A DNA stretch of 64,000 nucleotides from assembly GCA_026184775.1 (NCBI GenBank), contig JANCYW010000003.1, positions 62,001 through 126,000 of the forward strand. Reading direction: 5' to 3'. Both the position numbers and the translations under genes were made by a program. This stretch comes from Cyanidium caldarium. Its lineage: Eukaryota; Rhodophyta; Bangiophyceae; Cyanidiales; Cyanidiaceae. The stretch's first letter is position 1; every line of letters begins with the position of its first letter. The notes under the pieces are model-generated. The model saw only the letters and a list, made by a program, of their open reading frames with translations. It was not told the DNA's origin and did no database searches. Shown here one piece after another: positions 28,111 through 38,017 of this stretch.

Positions 28111-28184
28111 GGGAGGAGGACTATACATCCATCGCTTTGACTGCATCTTGGTCGTTTCACGTAGTAAAATGCCTCGAGCTGTAT

Positions 28185-28215
28185 GGGCGCTCCTTGTCCG
28201 ATTTTGGGAGCGCCC
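28185..28215. other. Perfect 9-bp inverted repeat (hairpin) downstream of RAD51
   Basis: GGGCGCTCC at 28185-28193 pairs perfectly with GGAGCGCCC at 28207-28215 across a 13-base loop, 75 bp after the RAD51 stop. It could form an RNA hairpin in the RAD51 3' untranslated region. Function unknown. Confidence 0.7.
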
Positions 28216-28361
28216 TTCGCGTGGTCGCGCTGCGGCGATTTGAACGAGCGACGGTGCGCGCCATATCGAAACCGTTCCCGGGTTCCGCGGTTCGCACCGG
28301 GTGAGCGGGCCTTGCAGGAGACGACCCCTCAAACGTCAACGCCAAACGATTGACTCCTACT

Positions 28362-29648
28362 ATGCTCAAGTCATCCGATATACAAGCGCTACAACGTTTG
28401 GCCGGTCTATCCGGGGGCGGTTGCGGGCGACAGCAAGCAACGCCGACGGGGCGCGACGGCGTAGCCGCGCCCGCGTTGGAGATTTCGAACGTGACCGTCG
28501 GCTCGGGCACCGGGAACGTCTCTCTCGAGTCGCTGTCGCGTTCCAAGTTGCGACTCACCGAAGACGGAACCGATAGCCCTCCAAGCCCTGAGCCCGAAGA
28601 CGTGGACGTCGCCGCTTTGGAGCAGACCTATCGCTGGCAGCGCGCCCGACAGCGAGAGCAGGCGCTGGTGGCTGCTCGCGCCGCAACGCCGATGCGCAAG
28701 CGGCAAGAGATGCATGACGAGCCGGGAGATGAAGCGGCTGTCCAGCGCCCTCGCAAAACCAAGCCTCGCAATCGTCGCCGGCCGCTCGCGGACACACAAC
28801 CACGGGTGCTCCGCGCCAACCGACTCAGCCTACCCAAGACGGGTATACACGCCCATCGCCGCTCCAGTACCAAGGATGCGACGGATGACGCACGCGATTT
28901 CCGGGCGTGCCTGCTGGACACGCCGACGCATATCGTGCATCGACCGGTGCGGCCGGACGACCCGCACTGGGAGGTGGTGCAGCTGCAGCAGGCGCTGGCG
29001 GCGGCCGAGGAACGGGCGCTGCTGCACGAAGAGTTTGCCGCCGCCGAGCACGCGGAACGATGCGCGGCGGATATGGCCCATCGACGGTACCTGCAACAGA
29101 CGCACCAACTGCAGCAGCATGTGGCCAGCTTGGTGCAAGCCATGTCCAGCGTCAAAACCGATGCCGAGGATTTACTGGCGCAGTGGCAGCGACACGGCCC
29201 GTCGGCAATCGTGCGGCATCTGGAGCCTGCGCTGCGCGGCATGCTGGACACGCTGAACGTGGCCGAGCACGTCATGCGCGCCGAGATCGATTACGTGCGC
29301 GAGTCGCTGCCAGCCCGTGGAGGGGAGGAGAGTGCAGCGAAAAGCGTGCCGGGTAGCGCCAGTCCTGGCGAGGAGCACGCGGTGCCGGATGCGTGTGCGA
29401 GAACGCCCAGCGATCGATGGGAAGCGTGGTGGCCAGTGCGCGAGACATCCATTGGCGGCCGAGCAGAGATCAACCGACCGCCAGGGACGCTTTGCACCGG
29501 CACGCCGCAGTGGTGGAACGGGCCGCAAGAGGCGTCGCCCCTGGCGCCCATCCTGCACGATAGTCGCCACGATGAATACTACGTCGGCAACAGCACGCCC
29601 GACCCGGACATGCTCCTGTTCGGCCAGCGCCGCCACCCCTACGCCTGA
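28362..29648 (+). CDS. Unrecognised basic coiled-coil protein
   Basis: I do not recognise this 428-residue protein. The first 95 residues are Ser/Gly-rich and then acidic. Residues about 110-170 are highly basic (PRKTKPRNRRRPL), possibly a nuclear signal or DNA-contacting tail. Residues about 205-310 form a long Ala/Glu/Gln-rich coiled coil (VVQLQQALAAAEERALLHEEF onward). The C-terminal 100 residues are disordered with Trp-containing patches. Third-position GC is high as in its neighbours, which supports coding. It lies between RAD51 and mL50 and overlaps the convergent mL50 stop by 10 bp. ATG 28362 is the first in frame. Confidence 0.6.
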   Translation: MLKSSDIQALQRLAGLSGGGCGRQQATPTGRDGVAAPALEISNVTVGSGTGNVSLESLSRSKLRLTEDGTDSPPSPEPEDVDVAALEQTYRWQRARQREQALVAARAATPMRKRQEMHDEPGDEAAVQRPRKTKPRNRRRPLADTQPRVLRANRLSLPKTGIHAHRRSSTKDATDDARDFRACLLDTPTHIVHRPVRPDDPHWEVVQLQQALAAAEERALLHEEFAAAEHAERCAADMAHRRYLQQTHQLQQHVASLVQAMSSVKTDAEDLLAQWQRHGPSAIVRHLEPALRGMLDTLNVAEHVMRAEIDYVRESLPARGGEESAAKSVPGSASPGEEHAVPDACARTPSDRWEAWWPVRETSIGGRAEINRPPGTLCTGTPQWWNGPQEASPLAPILHDSRHDEYYVGNSTPDPDMLLFGQRRHPYA

Positions 29649-30448
29649 GATGACGAGGTGGTCGTCGCGGCTGCTGCGGCCTTCTGCCTCTTCACCCATT
29701 TGCGCGCCCAGCCTCGCTGCTGGCTGCCCACCCGAAACTTGAACGGCAACGGTTGCTCAGGCGTAATGCGCTTGTCGATGGTCACATTGGGCGGCAGCTC
29801 CTCCACGCTGTGCACGCCGAGCGCCCGATACAGCCGCGCCGCACGCCACTTGTCCACGTCGTCGCCGCGGGCGATGCGCGTCTGGACGTACGTCGATCGA
29901 TAAAAGTGGAGCACGTCGCCGACGGTGTGCAGCGCGGCCAAGTCGCGGTTGCGCAGTAACGCGATGCCGTGATACTTGACGGTGAGATAGTGCAGCAGTG
30001 GCACCAACCACGGCTGCGGTCGGGGCGCGGCGGGCGATGAGTGCGGTGTATGGATGGGGTCCGATTCAGTGAGACTGGGCATATCGAGCAACACTCGAAT
30101 ATCCTCTAGGGGAACCTGCGGCACCGAGAATGACGGTGGCGAAGCGTCGGGTGCGCTGGAAGAGGAGTGCGAGGGCGGGGAGGCGGGAGCGGCGTCGGTG
30201 GGTGGATTCGTGACAGGTTCGGCCGAGGTGCTCAACCGTCTCATGAAAGTCGGAGAGGAGAATGGAAATGGGCGGGGGACGGGAGAAGCGCGGACGTGCG
30301 ACGCTGCGGAGTGCCTGAAACGCTCGGTGGCTGTCGCGGTCACGGATCGAAGCGCAGGGAGGCCGGCCGCAACATGCCTCCGGCTGAACGCCCGTTCCTC
30401 GGTCGACACGTTTTGGACGAGACGACAAAGCCGTCGCATCCATTGCAT
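29639..30448 (-). CDS. Probable mitochondrial ribosomal protein mL50
   Basis: The 269-residue protein has an N-terminal presequence rich in Arg and Ser without acidic residues in its first 17 positions (MQWMRRLCRLVQN). A disordered Ser/Pro stretch follows, then a conserved block of about 85 residues. Within it, LHTVGDVLHFYRS, ALGVHSVEELPPNVTIDKRI and the preceding LVPLLHYLTVKYHGIALL resemble the mitoribosomal large-subunit protein mL50 (Ribosomal_L50 family), which has a TVkDVlxFY then LPPNxxI pattern. The C terminus is basic. The assignment rests on that pattern alone, so it is tentative. ATG 30448 is the first in frame. The gene is divergent from SCYL1 across 255 bp. Confidence 0.5.
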   Translation of the reverse strand: MQWMRRLCRLVQNVSTEERAFSRRHVAAGLPALRSVTATATERFRHSAASHVRASPVPRPFPFSSPTFMRRLSTSAEPVTNPPTDAAPASPPSHSSSSAPDASPPSFSVPQVPLEDIRVLLDMPSLTESDPIHTPHSSPAAPRPQPWLVPLLHYLTVKYHGIALLRNRDLAALHTVGDVLHFYRSTYVQTRIARGDDVDKWRAARLYRALGVHSVEELPPNVTIDKRITPEQPLPFKFRVGSQQRGWARKWVKRQKAAAAATTTSSSQA

Positions 30449-30703
30449 GGCAGCGTACGCAGCCAAACCTCAGCAGTTCTTACCTCGGTTCCGCCATGGT
30501 CTGAGGCACTCCCCTCCGGTGTTCCACCGCCCTGCACTGCACACGCGCACACGCCGAGACGCGCAACCCGTGGCCGCGACGACCGCACCGAATACGGCCT
30601 GACGGGAACCGTCCCTTCGACAGACCGCCACTGCCGGGCACGTCTACGCACTCCTGCCAGCTATCCCTCAGCCAGAGGGGCTCTTCATGCGCTTCCTCGT
30701 CTC

Positions 30704-33145
30704 ATGAACTCTCTCCTCCGTTTGATCGGCAAGGATACCGCCAAGTTCGGGTATGAAGTGCAGCGCCCGCTCCCATTGGACGACCCGGCCGGAGTGTGGT
30801 CGGTGCACGATGCCCGCCGCAAAAGCGATGGCGCCGCGACCACGGTGTTCATCTTCGACAGCAAGCGCGTCGGGCCTTACCCGGGCGGGAAACAGCTGTT
30901 GGCACGCAACGGGCTGCAGCGGTTGAAGACGGTGCGCCACCCGGACATTCTCAAGTACCTCGACGCGTACGAATCGCCATCGGGCAGCGGCGCCGACATG
31001 ATCTACCTGGCCACCGAGGCTGCGGTGCCGCTGCAACACCTTTTGCGTACCGCGCCGCAAGCGCTCACCCGCGATGCCCTGCTCTGGGGTCTGTTCGGGG
31101 TGGCGCGTGCGCTGCGTTTCATCCACCAGGAGATGCACTGCGTCCACGCGCGCCTATCGCCGGCCACCGTGTTCGTCACGCCGGGCGGCGACTGGAAGCT
31201 GGGCGGGCTGGAGTTGCTCACCGAGCAGCGCCATCTGGATCGGCTCCAGAGCGGCCTTTCGTTGCAGATGGATCCGTATCTGCCGCCGGAGGCCACGCGC
31301 GGCCACTGGCAGGCGTTGCAGTCGGCGCCGGTGCACGCCCTGGATGCCTGGGCGTTCGGCTGCTTGCTGTACGAGGTGTTCTCCGGCGGCAAGTATGCCG
31401 CACCCGAAGAGCTACAAAACACCGCCCCGCTGCCCAAAGTGCTAGTGCCGCTCTACCAGCGCTTCCTGGCCGCCGACGCCAGCCGTCGCGCCCCGGTGTC
31501 CATCCTGTGCGATGACGAGCAGTTGCTGGCGGTGCCGTTCCTGAAGATGAACCTGTTTCTGGAGAATCTACCGTTGCGCGAATCCTGGGAACGCGAGTCG
31601 TTCCTGAAGCGCCTGGCGGCGCAACTGGACACCCTGCCGGATGCCTTTTGCGTGCACAAAGCGATGCCGCTGTTGTGTCAACAATTGGATCTGGGTATCG
31701 GTGGCAGTGTCGCGGTCGAACTGGTGTTCCGGCTGGCGGAACGCGTCACCGCGCCCGAGGAACTGCGCACCCGCCTGGTGATACCGCACATCGCGCAGTG
31801 GCTGACGGGCAACGACCTGACCGTACGGGCGCGCGTACTGCAGTCCATGGAGCGGGTGCTGGGGTGTGCGGATCGAGATACGGTCAATCAGCGGCTGTTT
31901 CCGGCGTTGTGCGTCAATATGACCGGTGCCGCCGCCTCTACCAGCGGCAACGGCGTCTTGGGCGCATTCGGCTCGTCGTCGACACCTGCCAGCGCCACTG
32001 CATCCACTGCCTCGCTGCCGCCGCCGCCACAGCTGCGCGATCTGGCGGTGCAGGTGGCGACGGCCATGGCGCCATCGCTCACCGAGCGCAATCTGAACAG
32101 CGTGCTCATGGGGCAACTGGCCAAACTGCAGGTGGATCAGGAGCCGGCCATCCGCACCAACACCACGGTGTGTTTGGGCAAATTGGCGCACCTGCTGAAC
32201 ACGGCCACGCGGCGCAAGATCCTGGTGCCGGCGTTCTCGCGGGCCCTCAAAGACCCGTTCGGGCCGGCGCGTTGTGCGGGTCTGCAAGCATTCGAGGCCA
32301 CGGCGGCGCTGTATAGTGCGGAGGAGGTGACGCAGCGCGTGCTGCCGGCGGTGTGCACCGCACTGAGCGATGCCGATATCGAGGTGCGCGGGCACGCCTT
32401 TCGGGTGTTGGAGGCGCTGGTGGCGCGATTGCGCGAGCAACACGAGCGGGACGTGCGAGCGGCCGAAGCGGAACGCCGAATCGGTGCCGTGAGCCACGTC
32501 ACTGCCGTATCGTCTGGGGAGGGCAGACCCGGAACGACCGCAACGCCGCCGTCGGTTTCCTCGGCGAGCGTGTCCGCCTCGGCGAGTTGGAGTTTCGCGT
32601 CGTTGGCATCAACGTTGGTGGACAGTATGGCTGGCAGTCAACGGGAGGCTGCCGCGAAGGCGCGGGCACGAGGGACCTCGGCGGATGGCATCGGGAATGC
32701 ATCCCTGGAGATGATGCATTCCGGTGCCAGCGGGGAGCGCGTATCGGCCGGCGATACCGCAGCACCGGTGCGCATGGCGCCGCGCGTGCCCAGCGGCAAC
32801 AGCGCGGCGTTGTGGGAGACGGCGCTGCAAGAGGAGCTGCAGTCTTCACGAGAAAGTGGCAGAACTGCGGCCGTGCCGATGAGGACGAATCCAATGGATG
32901 AGGATGAAGAGGAGGATGCCTGGGAGGAGGCGGTGCCGACGACGCACCAAACCCCCCTCAACACCCACGGTTCGCAGCCGGAACGGCCGCGCACCGCCAC
33001 CGCATCCACTGCTACCGCGGAAGACGACTGGAGTCGATTGCTGACTGCGGCCGCCACCGCCGCCTCCAACCCCGCTTCCGGCACCGACACCCGTCGACGA
33101 AACGCGGCCGCTCGACTGGGCGCCACCCGTCGTCGCCCGACGTAA
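30704..33145 (+). CDS. SCYL1: SCYL1-like pseudokinase (N-terminal kinase-like protein)
   Basis: The 813-residue protein matches the SCY1-like family, COPI-associated pseudokinases that act at the Golgi and in tRNA export. The kinase-like domain (1-270) begins MNSLLRLIGKD and lacks catalytic motifs: CVHARLSPATVFV replaces HRDLxxxN and WKLGGLELL replaces DFG, as in human SCYL1. HEAT repeats follow (FPALCVNMTG, PAIRTNTTVCLGKLAHLL, DPFGPARCAGLQAFEATAALY). The last 250 residues are disordered, with an acidic patch (EDEEEDAWEEA) before the C terminus. The protein ends RRRPT. Human SCYL1 ends in a dibasic COPI-binding signal, and the RRxx here may be equivalent. ATG 30704 is at the conserved start. 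Confidence 0.87.
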   Translation: MNSLLRLIGKDTAKFGYEVQRPLPLDDPAGVWSVHDARRKSDGAATTVFIFDSKRVGPYPGGKQLLARNGLQRLKTVRHPDILKYLDAYESPSGSGADMIYLATEAAVPLQHLLRTAPQALTRDALLWGLFGVARALRFIHQEMHCVHARLSPATVFVTPGGDWKLGGLELLTEQRHLDRLQSGLSLQMDPYLPPEATRGHWQALQSAPVHALDAWAFGCLLYEVFSGGKYAAPEELQNTAPLPKVLVPLYQRFLAADASRRAPVSILCDDEQLLAVPFLKMNLFLENLPLRESWERESFLKRLAAQLDTLPDAFCVHKAMPLLCQQLDLGIGGSVAVELVFRLAERVTAPEELRTRLVIPHIAQWLTGNDLTVRARVLQSMERVLGCADRDTVNQRLFPALCVNMTGAAASTSGNGVLGAFGSSSTPASATASTASLPPPPQLRDLAVQVATAMAPSLTERNLNSVLMGQLAKLQVDQEPAIRTNTTVCLGKLAHLLNTATRRKILVPAFSRALKDPFGPARCAGLQAFEATAALYSAEEVTQRVLPAVCTALSDADIEVRGHAFRVLEALVARLREQHERDVRAAEAERRIGAVSHVTAVSSGEGRPGTTATPPSVSSASVSASASWSFASLASTLVDSMAGSQREAAAKARARGTSADGIGNASLEMMHSGASGERVSAGDTAAPVRMAPRVPSGNSAALWETALQEELQSSRESGRTAAVPMRTNPMDEDEEEDAWEEAVPTTHQTPLNTHGSQPERPRTATASTATAEDDWSRLLTAAATAASNPASGTDTRRRNAAARLGATRRRPT

Positions 33146-33194
33146 GCACAGTGAATCACCGCAAGGCTCTCATGATCGCTCGCCGCATCGGTTT

Positions 33195-33218
33195 ACACAC
33201 ACACACACGCGCGCGCGC
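33195..33218. repeat. (AC)n(GC)n simple repeat
   Basis: About seven AC units followed by five GC units lie in the 116-bp gap between the SCYL1 and aconitase stops. Confidence 0.9.
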
Positions 33219-33261
33219 ACGACTCAGCGCCCCCCACCACTACATTTCCCTTACTGTGTAT

Positions 33262-35847
33262 TCACGCAACGGCCTTGCCTCTCAAGTTCTCTTTCATCTT
33301 GTTCAGCGCGCTGCCCGCCTTGTACCACTCAATCTGCGACTCGTTCATGGTGTGCTGCACCGACAGCGACACCTCTTTGCCGTCCGGCTTGTGCACCACC
33401 AGCGTCAGCGGCTGATTGGGCGCCAGCTGTGCCAGTCCGCGGATGGAGACGCGGTCGGCCGGATCGACCTTGTCATAGTCGGCCGGGTCCGCAAAGGTCA
33501 GCGGCAGCATGCCCTGCTTCTTCAGGTTGGTCTCGTGGATGCGAGCAAAGCTGCGCGCGATGATGGCCACCCCGCCGAGGTACCGCGGCTCCAGCGCGGC
33601 GTGTTCGCGCGAGCTGCCCTCGCCGTAATTATCGTCGCCGATGACCACCCACGGCAGTTGGGCCTCTTTGTAGGCGCGCGCCGTGGCCGGCACCGGTCCG
33701 TACTCGCCGGTGAGCAGGTTGCGCACCTCGTTCGCCTTGCCGTTCTCCGCGTTGATCGCGCCGATGAACATGTTGTTGGAGATGTTGTCCAGGTGGCCGC
33801 GGTACTTGAGCCACGGGCCGGCCATGGAGATGTGGTCGGTGGTGCACTTGCCGCGCACCTTGATGAGGATGGCGGCGCGCTCGATATCGCGGCCGTCCCA
33901 CGGAGCGAACGGCTGCAGCAGCTGCAGGCGGTCGCTCTGTGGGTTCACTTTCAGCTCCACCTGGGAGCCGTCCGGCGGCGGCGCCTGGAACAGGTTCTGG
34001 CCGGGATCGAAACCGCGCGCCGGCAACTCCTCCCCGTGCGGGTTCTTCAGCATGAACTGCTTGCCGTCCTTGTCCGTGAGCGGGTCGGTGGCCGGGTTGA
34101 AATCCAGCCGGCCGGCCAGCGCAAACGCCGCCACCAGTTCCGGGCTGGCCAGGAACGAGTGCGTCATCGGGTTGCCGTCGTTGCGCTGCGCAAAGTTGCG
34201 GTTAAACGAGGTGATGATGGTGTTCTTCTCACCCTTGGGCACGTCTTTGCGGTTCCACTGCCCGATGCAGGGACCGCAAGCGTTGGCCAGCACCAGACCA
34301 CCCACCGCGGTCATCTTCTCGATGATGCCGTCGCGTTCGATGGTGGCGCGCACCTGCTCCGAGCCAGGCGTAACGGTGAACATGGTCTTGGCTTTGATGC
34401 CATGATCCAGCGCTTGCTGGCACACCGACTCCACCTTTTTCATGTCCTCGTACGACGAGTTGTTGCACGAGCCGATCAGGCTGACCGTGATCTCCACCGG
34501 CCAGCCGTTCTTGTGCACCGCCTCGCCCAGCTTGCTCAGCGGGTGCGCCAAGTCAGGCGTGAACGGCCCGTTCACGTACGGCTCTAGCTCGCTCAGATTG
34601 ATGTCGATCAGGCGGTCGTAGACGGCGTTCTCGTCGGGGCGCAGGTGCTCCACAAAGCCATCCGCCAGCGCGGCTACCGCCTGACGTTGGGTGGCGTGCA
34701 GATAATCGCGCATGCGCCGGTTGTACGGGAACACCGTGGTGGTGGCGCCGACCTCCGCTCCCAAATTCCCTATGGAGGCCATTCCGGTGCACGAGATCGA
34801 CTCCACGCCCGGCCCGAAGTACTCGATGATGGCGCCGGTGCCGCCCTTGACCGTCAGAATGCCGGCCACCTTGAGGATGATATCTTTGGGCGAGGCCCAG
34901 TTGCGCAGCTCCCCGGTCAGGCGCACGCCGATCACTTTGGGCGCTTTCAGCTCCCACGGCAGCCCGGCCATGACGTCCACGGCATCGGCACCACCCACTC
35001 CGATCGCCGCCATACCCAGCCCGGCGGCGTTGGGCGTGTGCGAGTCGGTGCCGATCATCAGGCCGCCCGGAAAGGCGTAGTTCTCCAACACCACCTGGTG
35101 GATAATGCCCGAGCCCGGCCGCCAGAACCCCATGCCATACTTGGCGGCCGAAGACGACAGAAAATCGTACACCTCCTTGTTCTGGTTGATGGCGCGCTCC
35201 AGATCCTCGCGCGCCCCGCTTTGCGCGGTGATCAGGTGATCGCAGTGGATGGTGGTCGGCACCTGCACGTGCGGAATGCCCGCCGACACAAACTGCAGCG
35301 TGGCCATCTGCGCGGTCGCGTCCTGCATCGCCACCCGATCGGGGCGCAATTTCAGGTACGACTTGCCACGGACCATCTCCGCCGTCTCCGGATCGTCCAG
35401 GTGGCCGTACACGATCTTCTCCGCCAGCGTGAGCGGCCGGTTGAGGCGCTTGCGCACCACTGCCAGCGTCTTTTCCATGCGCTCGTACGCTTTGCGCAGA
35501 TCGGTGTTGGGCTCGAATCGCGACATGGGCACACCCGCCGCCGTCGCCGCCGAGGACGACGACGAGGTGGCGGCGTGCATGCCGCGCTCCCCCGACGTTG
35601 ATGACATGGACACGCGATGGAAGGCGCTGGTACCGGAGTACACGCGAGCCCGACTGTGCCACCTGCGACGGCCGACGACCGTCAGCGGGCCACCCGAGGC
35701 ACTCGAACGCTCGGGTCGTTGCGCACAACCAGCGCTACCGACGGCTGCTGTTGCTGTCGCTGCCGATGAAGCCTTACCCGGCCACGCCAGCGATCCCGAC
35801 ACGAACGGCGAACAGTGCAACGCCGCCCGACGCGCGCTAGCGATCAT
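33262..35847 (-). CDS. ACO2: Mitochondrial aconitate hydratase
   Basis: This 861-residue [4Fe-4S] enzyme isomerises citrate to isocitrate in the TCA cycle. The cluster ligands are visible as [11 protein letters not shown] (one Cys) and [11 protein letters not shown] (two Cys). Substrate and active-site blocks include [38 protein letters not shown] and [14 protein letters not shown]. The sequence is of the mitochondrial ACO2 type of animals and fungi, not the longer IRP1-like aconitase of land plants. An N-terminal extension of about 110 residues, starting [12 protein letters not shown], has presequence character. It is longer than usual, so part may be disordered linker. ATG 35847 is the first in frame. 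VTE4 is divergent, 485 bp away. Confidence 0.95.
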   Translation of the reverse strand: MIASARRAALHCSPFVSGSLAWPGKASSAATATAAVGSAGCAQRPERSSASGGPLTVVGRRRWHSRARVYSGTSAFHRVSMSSTSGERGMHAATSSSSSAATAAGVPMSRFEPNTDLRKAYERMEKTLAVVRKRLNRPLTLAEKIVYGHLDDPETAEMVRGKSYLKLRPDRVAMQDATAQMATLQFVSAGIPHVQVPTTIHCDHLITAQSGAREDLERAINQNKEVYDFLSSSAAKYGMGFWRPGSGIIHQVVLENYAFPGGLMIGTDSHTPNAAGLGMAAIGVGGADAVDVMAGLPWELKAPKVIGVRLTGELRNWASPKDIILKVAGILTVKGGTGAIIEYFGPGVESISCTGMASIGNLGAEVGATTTVFPYNRRMRDYLHATQRQAVAALADGFVEHLRPDENAVYDRLIDINLSELEPYVNGPFTPDLAHPLSKLGEAVHKNGWPVEITVSLIGSCNNSSYEDMKKVESVCQQALDHGIKAKTMFTVTPGSEQVRATIERDGIIEKMTAVGGLVLANACGPCIGQWNRKDVPKGEKNTIITSFNRNFAQRNDGNPMTHSFLASPELVAAFALAGRLDFNPATDPLTDKDGKQFMLKNPHGEELPARGFDPGQNLFQAPPPDGSQVELKVNPQSDRLQLLQPFAPWDGRDIERAAILIKVRGKCTTDHISMAGPWLKYRGHLDNISNNMFIGAINAENGKANEVRNLLTGEYGPVPATARAYKEAQLPWVVIGDDNYGEGSSREHAALEPRYLGGVAIIARSFARIHETNLKKQGMLPLTFADPADYDKVDPADRVSIRGLAQLAPNQPLTLVVHKPDGKEVSLSVQHTMNESQIEWYKAGSALNKMKENLRGKAVA

Positions 35848-36332
35848 CCCCCGCGGCAACCGCGCCCTGTCGCAATCGCCACAGCCGGGATCGACCGTAC
35901 GCGCTTCAGACAGAAGACTGTGATGACCTCACGCTCGCCCCGCAAGAAAAATTGATGAAAATCGGGCCACGTCGGACACTGGTGCTGACGACACTGCGGG
36001 TATACGCGCTTCGGGGACACCCGAAAACACCATCCGTTGCACCGCCGTCACCGAAACGGATCTGGACGCGCCCGAACGCGTGGAGCAGCGGGTGCCGTCG
36101 ACCGACAGAAGTGTCCATTCTTGTTTCATCTCTGGAGAATCCCTCGGTGCGCTGGGGAACCCCCGGGAAGGGAATCGGCGAGAAGGCGCATGCGCATCTC
36201 CAAGACATCCGCGCAGGCGGTAGCGTGAGGGGGAACGTCAGCGCCGCCGGGAGGTCCTGACGCCGGACGGTCGCGTCGGCTCGGCGCGAAAGGGTCTGGC
36301 GCCGGGGCAGCGCTGCACCAGGGAGGCGGAGA
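35848..36332. other. Divergent intergenic region, ACO2 / VTE4
   Basis: This 485-bp region separates two divergently transcribed genes. The only motif of note is GGCGCGAAA at 36283-36291 (TTTCGCGCC on the minus strand, an E2F-type match), 42 bp before the VTE4 ATG. No gene or repeat is seen. Confidence 0.5.
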
Positions 36333-37940
36333 ATGGTGAATTTTCGAAATCACACGTCAATCATAGAAAGACATAGGGAGATGCGTGCTTCCGGCGCGCG
36401 GTGTGCAAGGAGTACTGCAGGGGGACCGGTTCGATGGCACGCCGGAAGCGGAGGTGGCCGAACGCAGATCGCGACCTCGCGTGCAGCCGATGATTCGGGT
36501 CGGAGGATCACACAGCAGAGTCGGAACTGCCGCGACGTCCGACACCATCTCGTCGGCGGGTGGCACTGTGTAGAGCAGATCTACCCTCACGCTACCCAAT
36601 ACGGAGCGATCGCCGCTCTGGTACCCGGTTTCGCGTTCACCGCGCGACCGTTGGCGCTTCGCTTGCTGCACCGGTGCCGCTATCAGCGCGTTTCCTACGC
36701 GACCGCGCGGCCACCGCCATACGTTTTGCGATCGCAAACGCAACCGCGCCGCTCAACTCTCCATCGACTGCGACTGAGTGCCGCGCCGGACGCCGCCGTC
36801 ACGGCGGCACCGTCATCCCCGTTGCACACGGTGCGGCATCGCTTGCAAGCGTGGGGGAAGGCCTTCCGCGACGCGCTCGTCGCTCAACTGCAACGCCTAC
36901 CGCCGCACGCCTTCCGCTTCGGCATCTTCGGCCTGCTCCTGTTGGTGCTGTTGTTGGGGTGGAAGCGAGCGCGCGATCGACAGCGACGTGCCGAGCGTGA
37001 GCGCAAAATGCGCGCCATCGGACTGGCCCCCGCCGCGGCCTCGCACGGCACCGCTGCCCGGCGCGAATCCATCCAAACCCGTGTGGCGCGCTTCTACGAC
37101 CTGCAGTCGGAGCTGTGGGAGCGCGTCTGGGGCGAACACATGCATCACGGCTTTTACGGCATCGACGGCAGCGCCCGCGACAAGAGCGGCCAACAGGCGC
37201 AGATCGATATGATAGACGAGCTGTTGCTTTTCAGCAGCGCCAACACCCTGCTGCAGGAATCGATCGGTATCGGTGGGCGGCGGGTGCGTGTCCTGGACGT
37301 CGGCTGTGGCATCGGCGGCTCGTCGCGCTACCTGGCCACCAAGTACGGCACCAACGTGAGCGTGACCGGCGTTACCCTGAGCCCGGTGCAGGCGTCTCGC
37401 GCCCAGGTGCTGCACCGGGAGCGGCATCTGCACGACCGCGTGGAGACCGTCGTGGCGGACGCCCTGGCGTTACCATACGCCGACGGCACTTTCGACGTGG
37501 TGTGGAGTCTGGAGAGCGCCGAACACATGCCCGACAAGCTGGCGTTTATGCGCGAGTGCGCGCGGGTGTTGCGGCCGGGCGGCCGGTTGGTGATGGCGGC
37601 GTGGTGTCATCGAGAGTGCCCGCCAACGCTCAGCCGCGCCGACATCCACATCGTCGAAAAGATGTGCGAGGAGTACTGCATTCCGCATTTGTGTGCCCTG
37701 AGCGAGTTTGAGAATTACGCCTGGCAATGCGGACTGCAGCAGGTGCACACCGCCGATTGGAGCGCTGCCGTGGCGCCTTTCTGGTCGGCAGTGGCCCGCA
37801 GCGCCCTGCAGCGACCGGCACTGAGCGGGTTGTTCGAGGGCGGTTGGCCGCTCATCCGTGCCGCGCTGGCTATTCGGTGGATGATCCGCGGCTTTCGACG
37901 CGGCGTGTTTGTGCTGGGCGTGTTGCGGGCCACCAAATGA
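36333..37940 (+). CDS. VTE4: Gamma-tocopherol methyltransferase, plastid-targeted
   Basis: The 535-residue protein ends in a 300-residue SAM-dependent methyltransferase closely matching VTE4, which methylates gamma- to alpha-tocopherol in plastids. Key blocks: ARFYDLQSELWERVWGEHMHHG, VLDVGCGIGGSSRYLA (SAM motif I, about 321-336), GVTLSPVQASRAQVL, VVADALALPYADGTFDVVWS, ESAEHMPDKLAFM, AAWCHRECP, and VAPFWSAVARSAL with the IRGFRRGVF tail. The N-terminal 185 residues are Arg-rich, with AFTARPLALRLLHR resembling a plastid transit peptide. A hydrophobic helix (about 195-208, FGLLLLVLLLGW) may anchor it in the envelope. The leader is unusually long, so a later start or an unseen 5' intron is possible. 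Confidence 0.92.
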   Translation: MVNFRNHTSIIERHREMRASGARCARSTAGGPVRWHAGSGGGRTQIATSRAADDSGRRITQQSRNCRDVRHHLVGGWHCVEQIYPHATQYGAIAALVPGFAFTARPLALRLLHRCRYQRVSYATARPPPYVLRSQTQPRRSTLHRLRLSAAPDAAVTAAPSSPLHTVRHRLQAWGKAFRDALVAQLQRLPPHAFRFGIFGLLLLVLLLGWKRARDRQRRAERERKMRAIGLAPAAASHGTAARRESIQTRVARFYDLQSELWERVWGEHMHHGFYGIDGSARDKSGQQAQIDMIDELLLFSSANTLLQESIGIGGRRVRVLDVGCGIGGSSRYLATKYGTNVSVTGVTLSPVQASRAQVLHRERHLHDRVETVVADALALPYADGTFDVVWSLESAEHMPDKLAFMRECARVLRPGGRLVMAAWCHRECPPTLSRADIHIVEKMCEEYCIPHLCALSEFENYAWQCGLQQVHTADWSAAVAPFWSAVARSALQRPALSGLFEGGWPLIRAALAIRWMIRGFRRGVFVLGVLRATK

Positions 37941-38017
37941 GCGCACCGAGGTAGGTGGCACTTTCACATCGGGCTGCATTGCGAGGGCGTACCCGTCTCC
38001 CATTCCCGCCCGCTCCT

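Noticed and set aside
33151-34587. Long frame antisense to aconitase
   Set aside because: Same GC-bias effect. Its composition follows the complement of aconitase codons and shows no domain.
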